Below the pieces are notes generated by a model. The model saw nothing but the letters and a program-made list of their open reading frames with translations. It made no database searches and had not been told where the DNA came from. A stretch of 19,475 bases of DNA from a bacterium (GTDB lineage Bacteria > UBA9089 > JASEGY01). A program made the translations under genes and the position numbers. This document shows positions 1-7,300 of this stretch, in pieces; position 1 is the stretch's first letter; the number at the start of each line of letters is the position of its first letter. The stretch spans positions 1 to 19,475 of the forward strand of contig JASEGY010000019.1 in assembly GCA_030019105.1 (NCBI GenBank), read 5' to 3'.

Positions 1-2
1 TA

Positions 3-140
3 CAACAAGATGCCGTGAACATTGGGATTCTCTATTTCACTCCGACAGACTGCTATCCCCTGACTATTTTTTCTGCTAAAGTTTTTCCTGATCTTGCCGA
101 TATATATAATGTAAGTTATCGTAATAATATCCCTCCCTAA
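3..140 (+). CDS. Possible C-terminal end of an upstream gene (partial)
   Basis: The third frame is open from the window edge to a TAA at 138-140 and gives about 45 residues, starting QQDAVNIGILYFTPTD and ending NNIPP. Composition looks protein-like, and a strong hairpin with a T-run lies about 60 bases downstream, as expected behind a gene. There is no family I recognise and no start inside the window. Another frame is open for about 75 bases here, so this could be chance. Confidence 0.3.
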   Translation, partial: QQDAVNIGILYFTPTDCYPLTIFSAKVFPDLADIYNVSYRNNIPP

Positions 141-172
141 CGTTATTATACTGTAACTTATATCTAAAGGCT
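111..172. repeat. Imperfect inverted repeat
   Basis: GTAAGTTATCGTAATAAT is followed after a pyrimidine-rich spacer by TTATTATACTGTAACTTAT, its near reverse complement. It overlaps the end of the possible upstream reading frame. It may be an RNA hairpin or a small repeat remnant. Confidence 0.45.
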
Positions 173-202
173 CAAATGTTCTCACGTCGTATTACGAGAC
201 AG

Positions 203-237
203 GGCAAGCGGATGGAAATTCCGCTTGCCTACTTTTT
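203..237 (+). terminator. Rho-independent terminator
   Basis: A perfect 10-bp GC-rich stem (GGCAAGCGGA at 203-212 with TCCGCTTGCC at 220-229, 7-base loop) is followed by TACTTTTTG. It most likely ends transcription of a gene lying to the left of the window. Confidence 0.75.
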
Positions 238-284
238 GCCTACTTTCTAAATAGCTGAAGAGAATTAGATTAAATTTAACAGGT

Positions 285-305
285 AACTCCGGGTGTTCCG
301 GAGTT
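285..305 (+). promoter_or_regulatory. 8-bp stem-loop just upstream of a terminator-like hairpin
   Basis: AACTCCGG (285-292) pairs with CCGGAGTT (298-305) over a 5-base loop. It stands ten bases before the long terminator-like hairpin at 315-385, an arrangement like a folded leader followed by an expression platform. I could not match it to any known riboswitch consensus. Confidence 0.45.
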
Positions 306-314
306 AAATTAGAG

Positions 315-385
315 CTTATCACCTAGGAGGAATGAGCAAGGGCAGTTTTTATGCCCATCTCGTGCCCGGGTGATAAGTTTTTTTT
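315..385 (+). terminator. Terminator-like hairpin with 8-T run, first in the leader
   Basis: CTTATCACC (315-323) pairs with GGTGATAAG (369-377), directly followed by TTTTTTTT. Between the arms lies a second short stem, GGGCA with TGCCC, and a Shine-Dalgarno-like AGGAGG. The outer stem plus T-run is a textbook intrinsic terminator. It sits more than 900 bases upstream of the giant gene and after a separate terminator at 203-237, so it may serve as an attenuator for a transcript starting between them. Confidence 0.65.
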
Positions 386-404
386 GAGCCAAAAGGAGGA
401 TGGT

Positions 405-425
405 ATGAACATAATAGACCTTTAA
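405..425 (+). CDS. Putative 6-codon leader peptide
   Basis: AAAAGGAGGA followed after 4-5 bases by ATG AAC ATA ATA GAC CTT TAA would encode MNIIDL. The ribosome-binding site is strong, and the codons for D-L overlap the left arm (413-421) of a hairpin that competes with a downstream terminator stem. That geometry is what a leader peptide controlling attenuation needs. The ORF is so short that chance is a serious alternative. The next large gene is the giant surface protein. Confidence 0.3.
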   Translation: MNIIDL

Positions 426-508
426 CAATTGATAATTGTTAATTGATAATTATATAATTGAGGTCTATTTTGAAAGGATTAAATATCCTTTTAAGGTAGA
501 CCTTTTTT
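413..508 (+). promoter_or_regulatory. Competing antiterminator and terminator hairpins
   Basis: AGGTCTA at 461-467 can pair either with AATAGACCT upstream (413-421) or with TAGACCT downstream (497-503). The downstream pairing encloses AAAGGAT/ATCCTTT and is followed by a T-run to 508, so it is an intrinsic terminator. The upstream pairing would prevent it. The loop of the upstream hairpin is AT-rich direct and inverted repeats of CAATTGATAATT. These mutually exclusive pairings are visible in the sequence. A regulatory role is inferred. Confidence 0.45.
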
Positions 509-667
509 GCTTTCCAGCGCAGATAATAATAGAACTGTAAGGGGATTGAAAACCGGCTTAAGGCAGCCCGTCCCTTTTAAACTATACTACTAAACAAAGC
601 CATAAACGCAGCAAGGATGGTAGCAAGAATGGTAACAATTTCAGGGAAAGCAATTTTATTGGATAAG

Positions 668-714
668 ACCTATCTCAAACAGGATTATTGTGTCCTGACG
701 GGATAGGTTTTTTT
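668..714 (+). terminator. Third terminator-like hairpin
   Basis: ACCTATC (668-674) pairs with GATAGGT (702-708), with an internal CAGGA/TCCTG stem, followed by a T-rich run. It is the third hairpin plus T-run in the 5' region of the giant gene, and about 600 bases from its start. Confidence 0.6.
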
Positions 715-735
715 ATTAATTACTAATTACTAATG

Positions 736-867
736 ACTCGACAGTTAAAAGTTCTCCGTAAGCCATTGGTACTGTTGACTTTTGCAGAACTGCCCGTCGT
801 TGAAGGTAAGTGGCCTATTTTAAATGGGTTAGCCTCGAAGACACACGAGAACTTTTAACTCTCGAGT
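736..867. mobile_element. MITE-like element with 21-bp terminal inverted repeats
   Basis: The left end, ACTCGACAGTTAAAAGTTCT plus C (736-756), matches the reverse complement of 847-867 at 20 of 21 positions. The sequence TAATGA occurs at both outer edges (731-736 and 867-872) and fits a target duplication. The 90-base interior has no reading frame of note. This is the form of a non-autonomous transposon relic; no transposase is nearby. Confidence 0.55.
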
Positions 868-872
868 AATGA

Positions 873-896
873 GAAGGGAGGATGTAAATTCTACTA
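873..896 (+). repeat. Direct repeat copy 1 (GGAGG-ATG leader segment)
   Basis: GAAGGGAGGATGTAAATTCT plus ACTA matches 1111-1134 at 21 of 24 positions. Each copy has an RBS-like GGAGG beside an ATG, but no ORF of useful length follows. The pair brackets the four-motif element at 911-1090. Confidence 0.5.
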
Positions 897-910
897 TTTA
901 ATTGCTACAT

Positions 911-1090
911 AGCACAACATCGTTTACCCTGTTTTAATACAAATTTATAGCAGGAGATCGTTTACCTTGCTACATACTCTGGTGTGGAATAAAGCGATAA
1001 ACCCAGGACTTAAAGTATACGGGTACACGATGTGCTGCTACAAAATCGGACATTAGGAGTCTACGATGTTAGGGTAAACGATGTCCTGCT
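911..1090. mobile_element. 180-bp element with four copies of a 20-bp terminal motif
   Basis: The motif AGCAGGACATCGTTTACCCT occurs in near-identical form forward at 911-930 and 949-968, and inverted at 1021-1039 and 1071-1090. Two repeats pointing in from each end is the pattern of some IS families with multiple subterminal transposase-binding sites (IS21 is one). There is no transposase here, so this looks like an internally deleted or non-autonomous derivative. The family assignment is inference. Confidence 0.55.
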
Positions 1091-1110
1091 ATTTGTCATT
1101 TAATATTTAA

Positions 1111-1134
1111 GAAGGAGGGATGCAAATTCTACTA
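1111..1134 (+). repeat. Direct repeat copy 2 (GGAGG-ATG leader segment)
   Basis: The second copy of the 24-base segment at 873-896 (21 of 24 identical), including GGAGGG and an ATG. Only short frames follow; the giant gene starts 175 bases further on. Confidence 0.5.
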
Positions 1135-1225
1135 CAAAGCGCCGAGATTTATTAAATAACGTAACAATGAAGGGGTATCACCACAGGATATTTTCATTAC
1201 AGCACTAAAGGCAAGCAGCGCGTTC

Positions 1226-1243
1226 AAGAAACCGGGTTTCTTT
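1226..1243 (+). repeat. AAGAAACC..GGTTTCTT palindrome upstream of the giant gene
   Basis: AAGAAACCGGGTTTCTTT can fold as a 7-bp stem-loop. A nearly identical unit (AAGAAACCAGGTTTCTTT) forms the hairpin right after the same gene at 9767-9801. It lies about 65 bases before the start codon and could be in the 5' untranslated region. Confidence 0.45.
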
Positions 1244-1309
1244 GACGTAAGGCAAGTACTAAACGCACTACTAAATACACTAATTACTACAGTAAAGGAG
1301 GGTCTTTTC

Positions 1310-4300
1310 ATGAAAAGAACCAGTCTCAACACAGCAGCAATCATACTCTTTACCTTCATTATCGGCTTAGCTACAATGATAGGAGTTGGTGATGCCTACG
1401 GCGTCAGTCTGACTTCACCTATTAATGGGGTGGATACCATCGATGCTACCCCTTTCTTTCAGTGGACTCATGCTGATACCCCCACCCAGGCTATCCTGCA
1501 GATAGATGATCGGGCAGATTTCCTCTATCCCTTAGAATTTGAGGTAAACATCCTTTTTACCACAGGATTAGGCACCACCATGAGCTATGCCCTGGGTAAT
1601 ACTCAGGCCCTGCTGGCCAATCCGGACGGGACGGCCAAAAGATATTACTGGCGGGTGATCGAGAATGAATCGACTATAAGCAGTGTCCAGCACTTTGATA
1701 TTACCTGCCCGGTTCTGGTCTCTCCGACCGATGGGAGTGAGACTTATTCAGCTACACCCGTCCTTGACTGGGAAGATGTAGCTGGCCTGGTCGCCGCAGA
1801 TAGCTGGCTTATTCAGGTGGATAAGCGGACTGATTTTCTTTCCCGCACAGAGTTTGATCCGGATGGATCAGCGGTCAGTTGGCCCAAGCAAACGACTACG
1901 GCAGGTAATGTTTCTACGGTCCATTTTGGCACCAGTGGGGACTCGGCCCTACCTAATCTTCCCTACGCCAGATATTACTGGCGGGTGATGAGTTATAAAG
2001 GTGGAACGCCCTATTCCAACTGGAGCTCCTGGTCTACCTGGTCCTTTGATATCAAGGGGCCTATTCTGATGTCTCCGGTCGAAGGGGTATCCACCGACAA
2101 TAACCAGCCGACCTTCTTCTGGAATGCGGTGGATGAGATGGGTAATGGAGATACCTACACCCTTCAGGTAGCAAGATTTAACAATAAAAATGATTTTAAT
2201 AACCCCCTGGCCACTATCTACCTTAATGGCGCCATCACCAATTACACCTGGGGCACGGCTGATGGGGATGCTGCCGGTACTTACGCCGCGAATAACATTT
2301 GGACTACTGCAGGCTCAATTGCCAATCTTACCGAAGGCACCTATTTCTGGCGGGTAATGGCCCAGCAAGATAGTGGAGATACCACTCCCTGGAGCTATAT
2401 CTGGCGATTTGTAGTTGACCTGGATGATGTCTCACCTCCGGATGCCCCGACACCTCAAAGCCCGGCTTGTGGGGATCGACAGAGGGGGGATATAACCTTC
2501 AGTTGGAGCGCTGTTTCTGACCCATCGAGTTCCCCTTCTGATATTTACTATCAGGTCCAGATCGATCACGATGCCAGCTTCTCCATCCCTGACTCTGAGG
2601 ATGTAGATATCAACGAGACCACTACCTCAACCAGTTACGCTACTTCCAGCTCATCCTCTGTTGACACATATCTCGCGGAAGGCATCTGGTTCTGGCGGGT
2701 GCGGGCGGTTGATCCGACCAACGACTATGCCGTGGGTAATTGGAGCTCGGTTTGCTCGGTAGTGATTGACCGGACCCCTCCTGACCCGACCTTGCTTTAT
2801 CCCGGCGGGTCTGATACCAGCGCCTGCAGCGCCCAGATATATATCAAGGACTGCACGCCGACTTTGTCCTGGAAGTACGGCGCCCCGGCTGGAGTTGCCT
2901 TGGGCGGACTGGATGAGCCGGAGGCAATCAAGTTTCAGATCGAACTAACCAATCTTCTCGGTGTGACCACCACCTATCCTTCAACTACCACATATCTTAC
3001 CCGGACAACTTATGTTGTTCCCACCTGCCTGACTGATTCAGACACGAGAGCTGAAAACTACAGGTGGCGGGTTACGGCTTATGACGATGCCGGTAATTCC
3101 TCCACTTCCACCTACTTCTATTTCATTGTTGACACCAGAGCGCCTACTCCCCCGCAGACCCTTTCAACTTCACCAGGTAATGGGGACTATTGGACGGATG
3201 GGACGCCAACCTTTATCTGGAACGAAGGAGACACGAAGAGCTCGCTTACCAATAATATAAATTTTGTCGATTTTAACGAACATGATTCTAGTGTAGTCAC
3301 GGTCGGGACAGACCTGCGATACGACTTCCAGCTTGATACGAACAAGGGCGGCTTTTCATCACCTATAGTTGACGTCGAAAACCTGACCACACCGACCTAT
3401 ACTACTTCTTTATCTGATGGAACTTATATGTGGCGGGTGCGAGCGATTGACTGTGCCGGCAATTACACTGCCTGGAAGACCCAGGTGCTAATCATTGATA
3501 CTGTGCCGCCGTGCACACCCACCCTGCTTTCACCATCACATGGCGGAACCCTCTCTGATACGCCGGTTGAATTCGACTGGGCCGATGTGAGCGATGCCAC
3601 CCTGACTTCTTATGAACTTCAGGTGGATACTAATTCCAGCTTTACTTTAGCCCCAGGGATCATCGATCAGTTCAACACCGGAACTCCGCCTGTGTCTAAG
3701 TATACGAGCAAGGCGGCGGATAACCTCAATACCGGCACGACCTACTATTGGCGGGTAATAGCCCGAGACAAGGCCGGAAATACATGTTGGAGTCCTGTCT
3801 GGTCATTCAGCATCAGCACTACTATACCAGCGGATCCGACTTTGAGGTCACCGGCTAATAATACCTGTACTAACGATCAGACCCCTACCTTTGACTGGGA
3901 TGAGCTTGATTCCGGTTACCATACCATGTACTATATCTTCGAGCTGGACGGTAACGATAATTTTACCGATGCGGATATCTCTGTTTCCGGGCTGACAGAA
4001 TCAACCTATACCTTGCCTCCGGCTTACGCCCTTTCTGAGGGACATTATTACTGGCGGGTTATTGCGGTGGATGAGGCCGGAAATAAGGGTTATGGTCACA
4101 GTATGCTGAGTTTCACGGTTGACCTTACGCCGCCTGACGCGCCGGCCTATGTCTATCCGACTGATAATTGCTTCATCAACGATGATACACCTAAATTGGA
4201 CTGGAGCGAGCCGGAGTCTGCTCTTTCCTATCAGATTCAGATAGATGACGATGGAGATTTTTCTTCACCGGTGCTGAATGTGACCGCTGATTCCGACTCC

Positions 4301-7300
4301 AGCCTGCCTCCGGGAGGCACCAGCGAGATGACTATTTCCCCGGCCCTGCCGGAAGGGACATGGTACTGGCGGGTGCGGGCCATTGACTGTGCCGGAAATA
4401 TGAGCGGCTGGTCTGTGAGCTCTTCTTATGCCAAATTCACTATTGACACTACCGCGCCGGATGGGCCTTATCTTATTTCACCTTCTGATTATGCCGTGAC
4501 TAACGATAAGACCCCGACTTTTGACTGGGCTGATGTCAAAGACGCTGTCTCGGCCTATTCATCGGAGCTTTCCGGAAATTATAATAATTCTAAATATTGT
4601 CCGACGGTCTACTATATCATCCAGATAGAGACGGATGAGAATGTTACTAATGTGCCACCCGGCGATGGGTTTAACGCCGCCATTGAGTATTCGAGTGATC
4701 CGAACGATAGAGACCCGCACGATGTTTACCAGCCGGATTTCTTTAATGGGTCAAGTATGACCCCCACCATGCTGCCTAATATTACTAATAATGGCCGAAC
4801 CTTCTTCTGGCGCGTAATGGCCAGGGATTGTGCCGGCAATGAATCCACCTGGTCTGATATTTGGGCTATCAGGATCGATCCCAACCTTGATTCGGCCCCT
4901 TCCTTAGTAAGCCCGGATAACGGAACATGGAGTAACGATAACACCCCTTACTTTGACTGGTCTGATGAGGATGATGCTATTTATACCTTACAGGTGGATA
5001 ATAACGTGGATTTCTCCTCACCGGAGATCAACGATTCTAAAATCAAGACATCGAGCTATGTCTCAACTGCTCATCTAAGGGATGGCACCTATTACTGGCG
5101 GGTAAGGTCAACCGATTCGGCCGGTAATGTAAGCCCCTGGTCTTCTGATGTCTGGGTCCTGAATATCGATGCCAATATAGTAAAGCCAATAAATGTCCCC
5201 ATTTTAGTCACCCCGGCTGATAACGGCTGCATCTCTGACTCCACCCCGATCTTTGACTGGAATGGAATAGGGGACAAATCAGCGCCGGTGGTCTATACCA
5301 TTCAGGTGGTTAAGGACAGTCCTAATTTTTCCAGCCCGGAGACAATGCTCATTAATATAAGCGAGCTTTCCTGGTATTCAGAGGTAAAACAGACTATCTG
5401 GCCGGCAGATGTCAATGACGACAACGTGATTAATGAGACCGATTATGCGGCTACCACCGCCGACCTGGCCGGGCTGGACTATTTGGTCGATGGCACCTAT
5501 TACTGGCGGGTAAAGGCTTTCGATCAGGCAGCCAATGAAACCCACTGGTCAAGTGTTTCGACCTTTACCCTGAAGACGGCGGCGCCGGCTGTCCCATCGC
5601 CCCTTTCTCCAACCAATGGAGGCGCTATTACCAATAGTCTTCCCACCTTCCAGTGGAACGAGGTGGCTGATGCAGATTACCTGTTCCAATTAGACAGGGA
5701 TGCTGATTTCTCTTCACCGGAGATAAGCGAGGAGATACCAAAAGGCACTACCGAGTTTACCCTGACAACCCCTTTAGAGTTGAACCAGACCTATTACTGG
5801 CGGGTAGCGGCGGTGGCCTGCGGCGGGGCACAGAGCGCCTTCAGCACCGGCTGGTCTCTTATGGCCACGGCCACATACATCAACCGTATCCTGGATAACG
5901 CCGCCCCCTACGATGACCGGGTCATTGCGGATGATACTATTTGGACCCTGTCAGGGTCTCCCTACATTATTGAAGACCTGGTCTTAGTCACGAAAGGGGT
6001 CACACTGACGATTGAGCCTGGAGTAGTGGTTTACTTCCGTCCCATCTCGACTCTGCCTGATCGCAATCAGCCAACCGACTTTATTGTACAAGGGACATTA
6101 AAGGCAGAAGGAACCAAGGCTGATCATATTACCTTTACTACCTGGCCGCGGCCTGAGGTTGCTCCGGAAAGCGATGCAGCCAAGACAATTGATGGCTGCT
6201 GTTCTGATTCACCCACCTCAGGGTCAAACAATATACTTTACATCCCGCAGTGCGGTGACTGGCAGAGGATCAGGTTTGAATCCACCTCAACCGGGTCTGT
6301 TTTAAAATATGCGGATATAAGCTATGGTGGGTTATACAATGACGGTGTCGGCACTTATTATCGGGGCAATATCGAGATAGATAAGACCTCCGTAGTGATA
6401 GACCACGTCTCAAGCACTAACTCTTGTGGATATGGTCTCTTAGGCACATCTGACATTACCGCTGCCTTCAATAATACCTTTAGTAACTCCGTTTTCTCTG
6501 ACAACGGGCTGGATGGGATCGATCTTAAGGTCTATGCCGGCACGATCAATATTACCGGCTGCACTATTGAGCGGAACGGACGCTGGGGTATCCTCAACGA
6601 AGGTAATTACAATCTTGGAAACATCACAGACCTGGTAGTAACTGACTGCACCATTAATGACAACGGCCTTAATCAGGAAGGCGGCGGTATCTTCTCCACG
6701 GCGACACATTCAGAGGATATCACCAACAACACGATCGAGCACAATGCCGGCTGGGCCATCATCAAGGGCCAGCACAGGTTAGGCGATAGTGTCGGCGGAT
6801 ATGTTATCGCTGATAACACCCTGACCGGGAACTATCACAATGGTATCTGGATCAAGGCCAAGTCGCATACCGGAGAGACAACCTGGTCTGCCTCGAACCA
6901 GGTCTTCTATATCAACCGGGTTATCGTTGAAAAGGGGGCCGGCCTGACCATCAAAGCAGGAGTAGTGGTCAAACTCAGCGAGGATCAGGCCAAAAAAGAA
7001 GGCGCCGGCCTTGACATCTACGGGACACTGACGGCTGACGGGACATCAGCGAGTCCTATCGTGATTACCTCTTATTATGACGATGATTTTGGCGGGGATA
7101 CCAATTTCGATGGCAGCTCAGCCGGCAAGATAGCCGATGATGGGGATTGGCAGGCAATTACCTTCCATCCTGCTTCCTCAGGTCTCATTGACAACTGCAC
7201 CATCAGATACAGTGAGGAAGGAATTGCCATTGACAATGCCTCCCCAACCATTACCGACTCCACGATTTCCGACAACACCTTCCGGGCCGTTGGTATCCGC

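Noticed and set aside
240..720. Known riboswitch (c-di-GMP, TPP, cobalamin, fluoride and others)
   Set aside because: I compared remembered consensus elements and found no conserved core. Only generic hairpin and T-run structures are supported.
1310..5890. Direct DNA repeats in the giant gene as a CRISPR or satellite
   Set aside because: They are in frame at variable spacing and encode the YYWRV core of Fn3-like repeats.
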